From M3007 sp046160625 (GTDB lineage Bacteria; Bacteroidota; Bacteroidia; Chitinophagales; Saprospiraceae): 64,000 nucleotides of DNA. The notes under the pieces are model-generated. The model made no database searches. It saw nothing but the letters and a program-made list of their open reading frames with translations, and was not told where the DNA came from. The stretch spans positions 1-64,000 of the forward strand of contig JBJXGZ010000120.1 in assembly GCA_046160625.1 (NCBI GenBank). The letters run 5' to 3'. This document shows, piece by piece, positions 42,401-52,700 of this stretch. The stretch's first letter is position 1; each line of letters begins with the position of its first letter. The translations under genes were made by a program, and so were the position numbers.

Positions 42401-45400
42401 CCAATAATTGTGGTGCAGTATTAGCAGCACAATCAAGGGTATCATTTGCCGGGCAAGTGATACTTGGCGCCACGTTGTCTTGAATCACTATGTAAGTGAG
42501 GCACATGGACATATTGCCTGTGCTATCTGCCACAAATAACTTGACACCGTGCTGGGTTACGCCGTCTGCATCATCACAATTGTACTCCAATGAAGGCGTT
42601 GGCGCCACCAGTGGGTTTTGGTCCAAACGCTGAATGAGCAGGTCAAGCGAACTTGTACAGTTGTCGTAACTGTTGTTGTTGAACTGGTTGACGGTCACAA
42701 CAACGATTCCTGATGGCTGAAGCGATGCGCTAACGCCATTGATACAAACCGCTGTAGGCGGGGTAGCATCGTTCACCTGAATGGTCACATCTTTGGTCGC
42801 GCTGTTGCCACATTTGTCGGTGGCCGTAAAGCGCACGACATAAGTACCAATCGGATAGTTAGGCGCACTGATATTCGAGCCAGCCGGAATAAACGAGCTA
42901 CTAACCGGACCTGAAATCAAGGTATTTGTAATGGTCAAATCGGCAGCAACCTCACAATCAGAAACGAATGCAGCCATGTTGAAATTCACAGCAGCGTTGC
43001 ATACAATTGCATTTGGCGTAGTATTGGCGGTTACAACAGCTGGCGTATTTACTGCAAAAACAGGCGCTTGCGTATCTGCCACAGTAATTTTTTGTGTACG
43101 TGTGGTCGTGTTGCCTGAGTCGTCGGTAGCCGTCCATGTGCGGCTGATGACGTAACTGTATTTGCTACAGCCCATCGTGCCCTGCGTGGAGGTTTCGGTC
43201 AATGCAATCTGTACCACCAAATCACATTGATCGATGGCAATTTGCGGGAAAGAAGCCGCCGGAGGGATAGGTGCACATGCCTGAATCGCAATGTCCATCT
43301 GTGCAGCCGTCCAGGCACCCGTAAATACAGGAGGAGTCACATCCTGCACGGTCACCGTAGTTTGGAACGTAGCAACGTTGCCATTGATATCTGTGGCGGC
43401 AAAAACGATGGTATTCACTCCCAAGTTAGCAAGATTAGCGCAATCTAAATCAAGTGTGTCAACATACACAAAGTTGGGGCTAATCCCCGTTCGAATGGAC
43501 AAATCAAGTGGGCCACAATTGTCCGGGTCAAAACTGCCGTTATTCAATTGAAGTGCCGTTATAAAGGCATTGCCCATCGCATCCAGGTTAACACTCAAGG
43601 GTTGTGCAATGGCCACGGGAGGGGTAACGTCCACTGTAATGAACACCGATTGTGGCTGTGTCGTAGTGTTATTCTGCGGGTCGGTGTACGACCACGTTAT
43701 AACATAATTACCAGGATTGAGGACATAACTAGGGGGGCCACCAGGATATGCAGGAGGCAGTACCATCATGACGTTTACGGATGGAGTGCCCCAAAGGGTA
43801 TCGATGCTAACACCGTTGCAATCCGTGGCACCTGGTGCAATCACTGTATCCTTGGTACAATTACTAACCACATTGGGCAATGTTGTAATCAGAGGTACAG
43901 GCGATTGGCTATCCACCAACGTTACCTTGAAAGTGCAAGGCACCGACATGAGGTTGTTGGGGAAGTTATCGGTAGCTTTCAAACTCACGATGAAGAAATT
44001 GCCCGCAATTACCGGCACAAGGGTTGAAACCAGGGTGCCGGGTGCCGGGCTCTGTGTAATAGAAACGTTGTTCGGGCAGTTGTCCAGAATAGAAGCCGGT
44101 GGATATGTCGGCACTGTAGCCACCGCAGAACAAGCCGAAGAAATCGAGAGGTTTTGATCTGCAGGACATGTGATGGTAGGCGCCTGCGTATCCAGAATTT
44201 TTACAACAAAGGAACATGTGCTCACATTTGCGCCTTGCGTGGCGGTGTAAGTCACTGTCGTTTCCCCAACCGGGAATTGTGCGATTACCGCAGGTATAGC
44301 CGGAGGGAAAGCAAATGGGTTGATCAAATTCACGAAAGCCTGAACCGATGGGTTATTGATGGTCTCCGTCACGGTTTTTGTACCGCAATCAAAGATATCG
44401 CCTGCCAAAGGCCGAATCCAGGTGAAAAGTTGATCGCAGTTATTCGTCGTATTAGGCAAGGTGAATACTTTACCACAAATGCCTACAGGAGCCGCAGCGT
44501 AATTGTTCTGAAACACTGGCGCCTGATTGTCGGTCACTACGATGTTTACCACTTTCGTTGTGGTGTTGCCACAACCATCAGAGGCTGTCAGCGTCACCAC
44601 GTTGGTGCCGATTGGGAAGGTAGAGACCGGGAGTGTGTACACACCAGCGGCTAAGGTCAAAACGCCAGAAGAAGGCGCGCCTGTTGCCGGAACAAGGTTG
44701 TAGCCAATCCCTGAGACACCATTGCAAGCGTCGGTAATATCTGTGATATTCACCACCGTAAGTGTGTAGTTGCCAGTGCAAATTAAGGCGCTGGTTACAT
44801 TGATATTCACGGTGCCGGTTGGATGGTAACCAGCGTTAAATACCGGGCCTACAAGGTCTTGTACTGTAATGACCTGACTGACCGAAATCGTGTTGGACGG
44901 TACTGCATTGTCCGAGGCTACCCAGGTGCGGGTAATGGTAAAAGAGCAGGTGCCAGGGCTGAATATCTGTCCTGAATACGATACGTTGGCTGTGCCGCAG
45001 TTATCGGTAGCCGTAGGGTTTGTTACCGGGGGAATGGCATCGCAAGCAACAGTTACGTTGGCCGGCACACCTGCAAACACGGGGGGCGTTACGTCCTTCA
45101 CCGTTACGATGAAACTACATGTGCTGCTATTGGCAGGCGACGCACTATCGGAAGCACGGAGCGTAACCGTGGTCGCACCCAAAGCCAGTGCGGGTATGTT
45201 CACCAAATTGCCCGTCGCGCCATTGTTCAAAAGCGTGAATGCCACGGCTGCTGGCGGATTGAGATCGTATTCGTAACTGACGATGGAACAGTTGTCGGTC
45301 GCGGTCGCGGTGCCGGTCAAGGAAGCCTGGCACACCGCATTTGCATTCAGCGTGACGTCTGGCGGGCATGTAAAAGTAGGAGCTGTCACATCGTTCACCG

Positions 45401-48113
45401 TAACTACCGCAACGCAGCTGGATGTGTTACCCGCAGCATCTTTAATTTGCAGGGTATAGTTGTTATTGCCAAGGTTGGCACAAGTATAGATTGCATTGCC
45501 ACTGTCATATAAGTAGCCGCAATTGTCGGTGCTGGCGTTGTCCACCATGGCAGGCATCACCGTAACTGAACCCGCTCCGATGGTCGAAGAAAGGTTGACC
45601 GAGATGTTTTTGCACTTTGCAACAGGGTTTTGGTTGTCAACAACCACGACATTGAAGGTGCAGGTGCCGATATTTCCTGCCAAATCCAAAGCGGTATAAG
45701 TCACGACTGTCGTGCCCCCAGGGAAACTAAACCCTGATGGAAAGGTGGAAGAAAAGGTAATAGATCCTGGTAGTGTGCAATTGTCAGTGGCCGTAGGGTT
45801 GGGCCAAGTGGCTATTGCACTACAACTTCCGATCAAAAGCGGATTGACCGTAGGTGTAGGGCATGTGACCGTGGGTCCAGTTTGGTCTTGAACACTCACC
45901 GTGAAATTACAAACAGTGATGTTGCCCGAGCCATCTGTGGCGCGGAGCGTAACGGAGTTGTTGCCCGCAGGGAATACTACCGAGCTCAAATTCACAGGAT
46001 TGCTAATAAACAAGCCAAGGGGTGTGAATCCTAACGGTAGCCCGTTTACTTGGTAATCAAAGTTCAATCCACATGGATCAAGTGCATTGTCAAAATATTC
46101 CAGAACAGCTGGGCTTGATGACCCTGCATTGAAAATCAACCCTGGAACCGTTGCCTGGCAGCTTGCATTAGCGGCCACCACAAAGGAGGATGGGCAACCT
46201 ATAAGGGGCAGGGTATTGTCCAAAACAAAAACAGTCGTGGTGCAATCATCCGTGTTTCCAGCGTTGTCCGTCACCTCTAAGGTTACGTTCTGTGTGCCCA
46301 ATTGGGAACAACTAAACGTAGATGGGGTGACTGTCATGCCCTGGATGCCACAGTTGTCGGTAGAGCCGTTGTTGATAAGTCCTGGGGTTACAACTGCTAC
46401 ACCCAGCAAGGGGTCGAGTGCTACTACCACAGGACCGGTTACACAGTTGGCGATTGGGTTTTCTGCCTCTGTAACATTCACCGTAACCGTTACCGAGGTA
46501 ATGTTTCCAAAAAAATCTTCGTATTCATAGGTGATGATCGTAGTGCCAACCGCAAAATTCGCAGAAATCGGCGTCACCCAGTGCAATGGATTGTTCTCGT
46601 CATACGGGTATGGTGTTACCCCGTTAGTAACGAAGAAATTGGGGTCGTTCACGCAGGAAATGCCCGGACAGTTAATAGACACGGTCGCATTTTCCGTCAA
46701 AGTCACCGGCCCAAAACAATCCGAGGATGTATGTGTCAAAATGCTTGGACGATACCAGGTCACGTTCTGTGAGCAAGACCCTGGTGCGGTGTTTACATTA
46801 AATACCGATTGAAAAGTAACAATGCCGGGAGGAAGGGCAACCACGGTCGGAGGAGTGACATCATTTATGGTCACGCTAAAAACGCATGTTGACATATTAC
46901 CCGAACCGTCGGTCACACTCCATGTCACACTGGTGGTACCTACATTGAAAACAGCAAGGTTCAAAGTCGTCATGCCATTGTAGCCAGGCGTGCCTATAAT
47001 GACTGGCGTGCCAGGCAAGATGCTACAATTGTCAGATACCGATGGGTTGTAGGAATTATCTGGCACGGTGAAGTTGCATATTGGGGAACCCAATGCATCT
47101 TCAACTTTATTCGTTGGACAGGTTATCGTTGGATTAGTCTGGTCGGTCACATTTACTGTGAACATACAGTTTACAGAAGGATTGATACCGTCAGTGATGA
47201 TATAGGTCACATTGGTAACGCCCAAACTGAAATTAAATCCGTTCAAGTTGCCCGAACCCGTAATGTTGTTTGTCAAGCTGGCCAATAAGACAGCGTCGGT
47301 TTCACAATTGTCAGCAACCATTGCATTGGTAACCTCTAGGCCGGCTCCAACCCATTGGCAAACACCGTTGGCTGGCGCGTTTGGTGCCACCACATTAGCG
47401 GGACAAGTGATGGTGGGAGAAGTTACGTCGTTCACCGTAACGGTGAAGGAGCAACTGGCCTGGTTAGCCACAGGCAGTGCATTGTCCATAACCGTCCAGG
47501 TAACGGTCGTAACGCCTTGTCCAAATACAATTCCATTGACCGAATTGATCCCAGACCCGGTGGTAGCACCTGAAAGGCTGTAGGTGATGTTCGTTGCACA
47601 GTTGTCGGCAACAGTTGCCCAGTCAAACTCAAAACCCCCTGCGGTATAGGTGCAGCTTGGGCCAGCGGGACGCACTTGGTTGCCCACACAAGTGATTGTT
47701 GGAGCTATGTTGTCAACCACATTTATGGTGATTGGGACAATAGTCGCACCTGGCCCCATATCGTCGGTGATTAATGGCAAACCACCAACCCGAACATGCC
47801 AGGTTTGGGGTGAAGTTGCGACATCGGCACAGCCAAAATTAATAGGTGTGTTGTTGTAGGATCCCAGAACGCCAGGGGTTTGGCTAAGCCAGTAATCACA
47901 AGCAGCATTTTTTGTAAAGCCATTTGCATTTAGTACGGCATTGGTAAGACTTGCGTTGCCGAAAGCATCCAGCGTCAAGTTAATGACGACCGGGCCAGGA
48001 GGGAAGGATATAAAATCCGAACACTGTGCCTTGGCCCCGACCATGGAGGCCAGCGTAAAACACAGCACGAGCAGCCCTTGCGCCACGCGGCGCGGAGTTG
48101 TTGAGATGTTCAT
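39483..48113 (-). CDS. Giant HYR protein with cohesin- and dockerin-like modules, T9SS type A sorting domain
   Basis: A 2876-residue exported protein. Signal peptide MNISTTPRRVAQGLLVLCFTLASM; then about 22 HYR-type repeats of roughly 80-100 residues up to about residue 2210 (for example PTITCPANVVAPNAPANG). One SprB-type repeat lies at about 2221-2297 and a cohesin-like module at about 2299-2434. A dockerin-like pair follows: NVGDMLGIQAH and, near 2530, ADVNGDLRVNLLDYALVQKY with the Ca-loop pattern DxNxDxxxNxxD. A second cohesin-like module is at about 2656-2774 (VQAGETVTIPFKALDF). The type A sorting domain is YQNQPNPFSSETSISF. Function is probably adhesion or matrix formation. Confidence 0.9.
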   Translation of the reverse strand: MNISTTPRRVAQGLLVLCFTLASMVGAKAQCSDFISFPPGPVVINLTLDAFGNASLTNAVLNANGFTKNAACDYWLSQTPGVLGSYNNTPINFGCADVATSPQTWHVRVGGLPLITDDMGPGATIVPITINVVDNIAPTITCVGNQVRPAGPSCTYTAGGFEFDWATVADNCATNITYSLSGATTGSGINSVNGIVFGQGVTTVTWTVMDNALPVANQASCSFTVTVNDVTSPTITCPANVVAPNAPANGVCQWVGAGLEVTNAMVADNCETDAVLLASLTNNITGSGNLNGFNFSLGVTNVTYIITDGINPSVNCMFTVNVTDQTNPTITCPTNKVEDALGSPICNFTVPDNSYNPSVSDNCSILPGTPVIIGTPGYNGMTTLNLAVFNVGTTSVTWSVTDGSGNMSTCVFSVTINDVTPPTVVALPPGIVTFQSVFNVNTAPGSCSQNVTWYRPSILTHTSSDCFGPVTLTENATVSINCPGISCVNDPNFFVTNGVTPYPYDENNPLHWVTPISANFAVGTTIITYEYEDFFGNITSVTVTVNVTEAENPIANCVTGPVVVALDPLLGVAVVTPGLINNGSTDNCGIQGMTVTPSTFSCSQLGTQNVTLEVTDNAGNTDDCTTTVFVLDNTLPLIGCPSSFVVAANASCQATVPGLIFNAGSSSPAVLEYFDNALDPCGLNFDYQVNGLPLGFTPLGLFISNPVNLSSVVFPAGNNSVTLRATDGSGNITVCNFTVSVQDQTGPTVTCPTPTVNPLLIGSCSAIATWPNPTATDNCTLPGSITFSSTFPSGFSFPGGTTVVTYTALDLAGNIGTCTFNVVVVDNQNPVAKCKNISVNLSSTIGAGSVTVMPAMVDNASTDNCGYLYDSGNAIYTCANLGNNNYTLQIKDAAGNTSSCVAVVTVNDVTAPTFTCPPDVTLNANAVCQASLTGTATATDNCSIVSYEYDLNPPAAVAFTLLNNGATGNLVNIPALALGATTVTLRASDSASPANSSTCSFIVTVKDVTPPVFAGVPANVTVACDAIPPVTNPTATDNCGTANVSYSGQIFSPGTCSFTITRTWVASDNAVPSNTISVSQVITVQDLVGPVFNAGYHPTGTVNINVTSALICTGNYTLTVVNITDITDACNGVSGIGYNLVPATGAPSSGVLTLAAGVYTLPVSTFPIGTNVVTLTASDGCGNTTTKVVNIVVTDNQAPVFQNNYAAAPVGICGKVFTLPNTTNNCDQLFTWIRPLAGDIFDCGTKTVTETINNPSVQAFVNLINPFAFPPAIPAVIAQFPVGETTVTYTATQGANVSTCSFVVKILDTQAPTITCPADQNLSISSACSAVATVPTYPPASILDNCPNNVSITQSPAPGTLVSTLVPVIAGNFFIVSLKATDNFPNNLMSVPCTFKVTLVDSQSPVPLITTLPNVVSNCTKDTVIAPGATDCNGVSIDTLWGTPSVNVMMVLPPAYPGGPPSYVLNPGNYVITWSYTDPQNNTTTQPQSVFITVDVTPPVAIAQPLSVNLDAMGNAFITALQLNNGSFDPDNCGPLDLSIRTGISPNFVYVDTLDLDCANLANLGVNTIVFAATDINGNVATFQTTVTVQDVTPPVFTGAWTAAQMDIAIQACAPIPPAASFPQIAIDQCDLVVQIALTETSTQGTMGCSKYSYVISRTWTATDDSGNTTTRTQKITVADTQAPVFAVNTPAVVTANTTPNAIVCNAAVNFNMAAFVSDCEVAADLTITNTLISGPVSSSFIPAGSNISAPNYPIGTYVVRFTATDKCGNSATKDVTIQVNDATPPTAVCINGVSASLQPSGIVVVTVNQFNNNSYDNCTSSLDLLIQRLDQNPLVAPTPSLEYNCDDADGVTQHGVKLFVADSTGNMSMCLTYIVIQDNVAPSITCPANDTLDCAANTAPQLLGFATAADNCPNNVSIDFTDVVVSGTGSVCEVLTRTWEAVDLANNITTCNQLISLVDTIKPVLSAYPPDETISCSTPLPAPATITATDNCSSLVTVQFDQDTINIAQGPCGQYNYTIVRTRTAVDDCGNTEIHSRLINVEDITEPAFAGMPDTLFLNTSQFPPNLTCTVPLVLNVAQFLEDCTPDSSLLVTNDAPFGDGSFSISGDYPIGTYWVYFAAIDLCGNLGIDSLFIEVVDNSIPTMVCNNNIVIALGTNGEATINANDVDLGSTDNCAIDTIYLSQNMFDCGDLGSQTVTLTAEDIYGNTNACVVEVEVTLGVNSGFNLTASGTAESYFGAENGTATAVATGGTGVFSYLWSSGDTTAVVVGLAAGTYTVSVTDINSGCISIGTVVVAAGPKITLTVGAGNACQGQSISIPVTVDNFINVTGFNFGLALGNGVVGTITGISNVNLALNGLIAGVNTVFWAHPLQTPTNLPNGTVLFNVNIQLSNAIVGTTSTIVASALPALIFLHDGTVQAPMVVFNAGTATISCVITANLQVAGDVFTWKAPVKPVPGVDVTLGGTVPGLVVTALPNADYSFMVASGSNTLVTANKVSTTKNQQINVGDMLGIQAHAALQVAFSDGYQWVAADVNGDLRVNLLDYALVQKYVLGNLPHFTDNLGIQVGPDWKFVAETHAFMPLPMGNPQPPMLNPLNNPVPPLSIAHNNILVNFLDDDFVGVLIGDVNGSVMPMLTNGGGGADNAEALKFRVNERSVQAGETVTIPFKALDFTNTQAYQMTIGFDPEVLELQDIQAGVLPGLTEGNFGTNFLLDGLLSTLWVGDKPTSFNDDETLFSLTFKALEDVSSLSSVLHSSSAIAEALAIDQTGNSLSVDLEFVTSVATGEVESKIFALYQNQPNPFSSETSISFRLPESGRATLRVFSAEGRLVKTVIGDFAEGINAIRFQKGDIGSNGVFYYELETPKHSDRKKMILID

Positions 48114-48856
48114 GGTCAATAAATTAGTGGATGAGGAAAAAGGTGAGACGCAGTGCGTCTTTGAGAAGGAGTGTATCGGACTCTTCATCAATGAAAATCG
48201 GTTTGGAATTGACAGATGTTGTTTACAGTTCAAGTTTCGTGTATTTCAGTGAATTAAATGAAGTGATGAAGTGATAGAGCGATGAAGTGATTTTACGCTC
48301 GTAAGCGCAAACATTTTCAATTTTCTAACCCCGCTTTGGCCTTTGCTTGCCTGAAAATTCAGGCGGCTAAAAAGACTTAAATCAGGAATACTTCTCTCAA
48401 CTTTTCAAAAAACTTAGGGAAACACAAGAAACCAACCATAAAGGCGGAGTGGATTAAAGATTAAAAAGAGTGTAGAATCCGGAAGTAAAAAATTTCCGTA
48501 TTCCTTACTCGCCGATCTTCATTGGAGTTGCAAGATTACGGCTAAAACTGCCAAACGGAGAAACGCTTTTTTCGGGGTGTCTTGGTCGTTTCGTGCGCAA
48601 ATCCTTGTTTATCAAAAATTTGCGTATCTTCCATGTCGTGATAAAATCGCGTTACTGTCGAAAATTGAATGGGGTTTTGTCGCCTGTCTTACAGAGTTGT
48701 TAGGGGTAAGCCAAAAACCGTACCAATTTTGGAGTAGTGCTTTTTTTGATTGGTCAAGCTTAAGGAAATCATGCCGGCACAACCCTTTACTACATTTTTT
48801 TTGATTCTTGGTGGGAAAATTCCTGCAGAAAACGCATTCGCAGAATCATGCTTTTT
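48114..48856. other. Long intergenic region with no supported gene
   Basis: 743 bases between the 2876-residue gene start and the DUF559 gene end. It holds repeated GATGAAGTGAT words near 48257-48290, a small hairpin (GCCTGA/TCAGGC, about 48351-48366), a weak TAATCTTG element at 48532-48539 and an ACCAAT/ATTGGT inverted pair around 48721-48754. Short open frames exist but their translations are not convincing. It is likely the leader and promoter region of the giant gene. Confidence 0.6.
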
Positions 48857-49348
48857 TCACATGCGTTGAGATAAGTCTAGTAGACAGTAAGCGGCTAAGG
48901 AGGTCACATTTTGATGGGTCATGGAGGTGCGTGCACCTCCCTCGCGTCGCTTATTTTCCCAATCCAGAATCCAATCCAACAGCAGGGCCATAACCAGATC
49001 ACGTCGTTCCAGCACTTCCCAATTTGAAAAGCGCAGTACAGTGAATCCCACCGCTTCCAATTCACGTTGTCTACGGGCATCTTTTGCAGCTACCTCGTCG
49101 AATTCATGGATCATGCCGTCCACCTCGATAATCAACATCAGCTCGAAGCACATAAAATCAGCAATGTAAAACAGGACTGGCCGTTGACGCAGGAATTGAT
49201 AGCCTCGCAGCTGGCTGTGCTTAAGCATCATGTCCCATAATATGATTTCAGCCTTGGTGGAACGGTTTCGCATCTCGCGTGCTCGAACTCGCAGCGATTT
49301 GTTGTAATGATGGTTGTTCGCCGGAGAGGCAAGTTCTGTTGTTTTCAT
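48857..49348 (-). CDS. DUF559 endonuclease-like protein (Vsr-type fold)
   Basis: A 163-residue protein. The core SLRVRAREMRNRSTKAEIILWDMML, LRGYQFLRQRPVLFYIADFMCFELMLIIEVDG and LEAVGFTVLRFSNWEVL is the DUF559 pattern, related to the very-short-patch repair nuclease/PD-(D/E)xK fold. The acidic residue in FYIADF and the E-x-D of IIEVDG are likely metal ligands. The last 25-30 residues after WILDWENK have no counterpart in the family. Its role is unknown. A canonical promoter precedes it, and a pair of C/G-rich inverted repeats lies just upstream. The start MKTTELAS (49348) fits the promoter. Confidence 0.88.
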   Translation of the reverse strand: MKTTELASPANNHHYNKSLRVRAREMRNRSTKAEIILWDMMLKHSQLRGYQFLRQRPVLFYIADFMCFELMLIIEVDGMIHEFDEVAAKDARRQRELEAVGFTVLRFSNWEVLERRDLVMALLLDWILDWENKRREGGARTSMTHQNVTSLAAYCLLDLSQRM

Positions 49349-49369
49349 ATAGCGGTTTGGATTGCTTTT

Positions 49370-49399
49370 CAAAAATAACGGTTTTGGGTGATTGGGCAA
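49370..49399 (-). promoter_or_regulatory. Promoter of the DUF559 gene
   Basis: On the minus strand, ATTG (about 49396-49399) and TATTTTTG (49370-49377) are spaced by about 19 bases, matching the phylum consensus, with a leader of about 15 bases. Confidence 0.65.
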
Positions 49400-49429
49400 T
49401 AGTTGGCGGGGGGAATTTTTGATTTGTTA

Positions 49430-49626
49430 GGCGGTTTATCACCCCCCTGCCCCCCTCAAGGGGGGAATTGGTGCCTGCTGGGCTTGGGATCCCCGCATTT
49501 TTCAAACGAGCATATCCACCTGCGCCTGTGATTTCAGCACCTCTCAAACGGAAATATCAGTCATCTCCCCCGAGCAGCCATGCACGGAGCATCCCCCCTC
49601 GAGGGGGGCAGGGGGGTGATACCGCC
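49430..49626. repeat. Pair of C/G-rich hairpin elements in inverted orientation
   Basis: The left element (49430-49467) reads GGCGGTTTATCACC then CCCCTGCCCCCCTC with a poly-G end; the right one (49592-49626) is its reverse complement apart from a 2-base length difference and one base. Each has an internal hairpin CCCCCCTC(A/G)AGGGGGG. They enclose 124 bases of unrelated sequence and sit just upstream of the DUF559 gene. Confidence 0.92.
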
Positions 49627-49698
49627 ACACAATAGCATAAAAAAGCCGTCCACCCTGAAACCAAGATGAACGGCTATCACTCATAGTATGTAATCAAA

Positions 49699-49772
49699 AC
49701 AGTTTGCAGTAGCAGTTTGCAGTAAGCAGTAGCACCCCTGCCACTGCCTACTGCTACTGCCTACTGCTTCTT
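49699..49772. repeat. GCAGTAG-word inverted repeat at the end of a giant gene
   Basis: A left half with repeated GCAGTAG/GCAGTTT words and a right half with CTACTGC words form an imperfect hairpin that ends at the stop codon of the 3151-residue gene, and may serve as its 3' end. Confidence 0.8.
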
Positions 49773-52700
49773 ACTTCGCTGTTATCATCTTGATCGTCCG
49801 TTTGCCTTGTGGCGTAACGAGTTCGCAGAACAACACTCCGTACGACCAGGCATTTTCCATGCGGAATTCTAATTCATGGTAGCCCGCCGTATACTGGCGA
49901 TCATAAGAAGTCAGTTCACGGCCACTGATGTCGAGGATACGGATGTGCGCATCACAAGCTTCCGGCAAAATGAAACCAATGGTAGTAGCATCCGCAAATG
50001 GGTTCGGACGGTTTTGCATTAGTTGCAATTGAAGTTTGCCTAAATCAAGCGGCGTACCTGTGCTGACCGATTCCGTGAAGAGGAGTTTCACGTCCGTTGG
50101 CACGAGTGCTTCCGAGTAGGCTTTGCATGGTAATTCCGAATCGTCCAATTTCAGCACCTGGCTAAGTTTTTGGCCGCTTGCCAGCACTTTGAACTTCGCG
50201 CGGAACACCGGAGTGCCGTCAGCCAAAGTAGTGCCGGTACCTAGGGCCCATGCGTTGCGGAGTTCTCCGAGGTTGGCGTTGTACGCACCAAAGTTGTCAA
50301 GCAAGTTCATCGGAATCGCACCAAGCGGTTGGAAACCAACAAACTGCAACTGTGTCGGGTCAAAATCCAAAGCCATTTGGTAAGAAGCCAAATCGTAAAA
50401 GTTGGAGGCAGCAAAAGTCACTTCCACTTCTGTACCAGCCACCAGTGTCTGGTCTTGCAATACCCACACAAGCGGCGGGATATTTGGTGTCATCTGTGGG
50501 TCAGCCCATACAGCGTCCACATCGCCGATTTTCATGCCGAAGAAATTAACCCCAGTCACATCCAAAGTAGTTACGGTCACATCCTTGAATTCAGGGAATG
50601 CCGGTACATTTTGGTGTGCCGTTCCAGGCATCACATAGTCGGTTGGCGTAAAGCGCCAGAACACATTGAATATCGCCAATGCCGTCGGGTTGCCCATGAG
50701 GCACTGCGTGATGAGGGTAGCATCCTGCGTGTTGATAATCCCGCTTCGGTTCACGTCGGCACATACTTTTTTGTATGGGTCAAGGATTGGATTGGAGAAA
50801 TTCACGTGGTTGGTGATCCTCGTGGCATCCGCAGTGGTTACTCCGTTCAAACGGTTGATGTTTTTCACAGGAGTAACCCTGAAAAGTCCAGCTGCTGGCA
50901 CCGTAAGTTCATAATCGCCGTTCGTGTCCGAGAGGTCGCTGCCCAATGAAACCATACCTTGTGAAAGTTTTACGGTTGCGTCTTTAACCCCAGACACATC
51001 GTCGTGCTCCCAAATGATACGGCCAGCAATGGTAAGGCAATTGACAGTCACCGTAAAGGAGCAGGTGATTGTGTTCCCCACAGCATCAGTCACAGTATAG
51101 GTTACTGTAGTCACTCCTTCGAGGAAGACCGTTGCGCCCGGGACAAAACCAGTTCCACTTCCACCGGTTGCGCCCGTAAGTTCATAAGATATAGCTACGT
51201 CAGGGCAATTGTCTCCAAAACTTGGGATTTCAAGCGCTGGAGAAGCGGTAGCACCGCAATCCTCTCCACTAAGGGTTCCAGCGAAGGATTTGTTCGTCGG
51301 ACAACCTGTGAGGGTCGGAGGCGTTACATCCAGTACTGTAATGGTTTGAACCCTCGGAATAGCCGAGTTTCCGCAAGCATCTGTCAGATTCCAGGTACGA
51401 GTAATGATGTACCTCTCCTGGAAATTAACCCCTGAATTAACCACATCAGTGTAGTAAGCCTGAAGCATTGGCCCAGAAGCTGTGCAGTTGTCAGATTCGT
51501 CCAGAACATCACCCGTTATAGCAGTGGACGCGTTATAGACACAAGCAGCATTCACGTTGATGGTGATATTCGCCGGAGCAGTGAAATTTGGCGGCACGTT
51601 GTCCACTACAGTAATCATGTGATTGACCAATGCAGTGTTGCAGTAAGCATCTGTCACGATATACTGATGGATAATAATCCGCGGAGTACCCGGGCAACCT
51701 GAGGCCATATTGTCAGAAGTAGCAAATACGCCTACTGTTGGAGTATCGCCACAGTTGTCAGCCTCACCCGTTACAATAGCTACATTCGGCGCAGGAATAG
51801 CCGTGCTGCAGGTCAAATTTGTATTGGGGATCGAATTCGCAGTCGGTGGCACAAGGTCCGTTACCGAAAACGTTGCGGTAGTCTCGTCAAAATTTTCACA
51901 GTCGTTGGTTGCACGGAAAGTGACCACCACCGATTTGGTGTGTGTGGTACAATTCGGTGCGCTCATCTGAAGTACTGTTTGCGGGTCGAGCGGCAGATAG
52001 GTCCAAACAATTCCAGAGCCGGTAGCTTCTGCACCACCGTGATCTGCGAGCCATGCTGCCAAGTCGGCTTGCCAGGTATCGCAATCAACGTTCAGGTTGG
52101 ATGCCTCAGGAGAGATTACTACCTCGCTGGATACACCGATGCAAATACCAGGATAAGACACTGATCTGCTGTTGCCACATTGATCTGTCGCAGTCACGGT
52201 TACGGTCGCAGGGCAAGTCCCCATTGTCGTAGCAGTGATGGTCAGATTTCCATAAGGGTCACAGTTGTCAGTAATGGTCGTACCTGCGATGGCTGCTGCT
52301 TGCGCGGCTGCTAATGAGGGATAACAGTTAGGAATGTCACTCACGGTCATTTCAGGTGCATCGCCGTCAATACGCGTATAGAACGTTACAGTAGATTCAT
52401 TTCCAGCACAGTCAGCCACCGTCACCGTCACTTCTGCATTGCAAGTACCTATAGTAGACACACTGATATCCAAATCATCAAACTCAGTGCAATTGTCGCA
52501 AGGGTCAATGGCTTCCAAAGCAGCTGCTTGCGCTGCTGCCACATTAGGATAACAATCCTCCGGCAAACTCGGCCCACCACCATCAGGACAGAAAACAGAC
52601 GGTGCGTTATCATCAATGATGTTGTAGATGCAAACAAACAGCGTTGGCTGCACATTGCCACAGGCATCGCTCAACTGGAACGATACAGTGATCTGGCGCA

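Noticed and set aside
39483..48113. HYR giant as a phage tail or eukaryote-derived gene
   Set aside because: It has a bacterial signal peptide and T9SS sorting tail, and HYR domains are common in Bacteroidota surface proteins.
48577..48804. 75-codon plus-strand frame in the long intergenic region
   Set aside because: No ATG start, no plausible domain, and composition typical of non-coding DNA.
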